This document shows positions 14,568-14,568 of a stretch of 14,568 bases of DNA, piece after piece. The stretch is from Verrucomicrobiota bacterium. Its GTDB lineage: Bacteria; Verrucomicrobiota; Verrucomicrobiia; Limisphaerales; UBA9464. Location of the stretch: assembly GCA_025354845.1 (NCBI GenBank), contig JANXMD010000076.1:1-14568 (forward strand), given 5' to 3'. The notes beneath the pieces were generated by a model. It did not search any database. It was not told the origin of the DNA and saw only the letters and a list, made by a program, of their open reading frames with translations. Both the position numbers and the translations under genes were made by a program. How positions within the stretch are numbered: position 1 is the first letter of the stretch; every line of letters begins with the position of its first letter.

Positions 14568-14568
14568 G

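Overview
The window looks like a chromosomal segment of a high-GC, Gram-negative-type bacterium, most likely Verrucomicrobiota (Pedosphaera/Limisphaerales-like). The grounds are PEP-CTERM-type secreted proteins whose C-termini read VPExSTYGxIGAVxLVG followed by GYRRSR, a lamin-tail-domain surface protein, a recurrent C-terminal module ending in FYRL/FYRI, an LptF/LptG permease (outer-membrane lipopolysaccharide export) and start codons mostly without strong Shine-Dalgarno sequences. The lineage is inferred from gene style, not from a marker gene. No rRNA, tRNA, CRISPR array, insertion sequence or phage gene was seen.

Layout. (1) 1-1478 (+): 3' part of a large secreted lamin-tail/Ig-like protein, converging with zero spacing on an LptF/LptG permease (1479-2591, -). 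(2) 2671-4452 (-): two tandem paralogous choice-of-anchor E PEP-CTERM proteins, each followed by an almost identical perfect hairpin terminator. The downstream copy has a structured leader of about 230 bp. (3) 4565-9184 (-): five same-strand genes: NHL-repeat secreted protein, moaC (molybdopterin synthesis), ruvA (Holliday junction helicase subunit), a DUF374 acyltransferase and a KamA-family lysine 2,3-aminomutase with intact specificity residues. (4) 9246-12014 (-): a compact four-gene operon of a 3-TM protein, a Tes/MJ0619-like (COG1964-type) radical SAM enzyme, a 3-TM protein ending in CxxC that is translationally coupled by an ATGA overlap, and a cysteine-rich variant of the Lgt family. 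(5) 12141-14505: a LysR regulator divergent from a pirin (quercetinase-type cupin) and a flavodoxin-fold NAD(P)H oxidoreductase, with a textbook T-N11-A LysR box between them.

The most interesting part is block 4. A radical SAM enzyme of the family that includes archaeal tetraether lipid synthase sits in one transcription unit with an Lgt-family membrane enzyme and two tiny membrane proteins. Upstream lies a cluster of AATCGATT palindromes. In the radical SAM protein the usual auxiliary-cluster motif between the N-terminal CPxC domain and the SAM core is replaced by a CC-x4-CC insert. In the Lgt protein the family signature asparagine position is a cysteine. I infer a membrane-lipid or lipid-linked modification pathway; the sequence does not give the substrate. 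Block 5 reads as a self-contained electrophile/quinone-response module.
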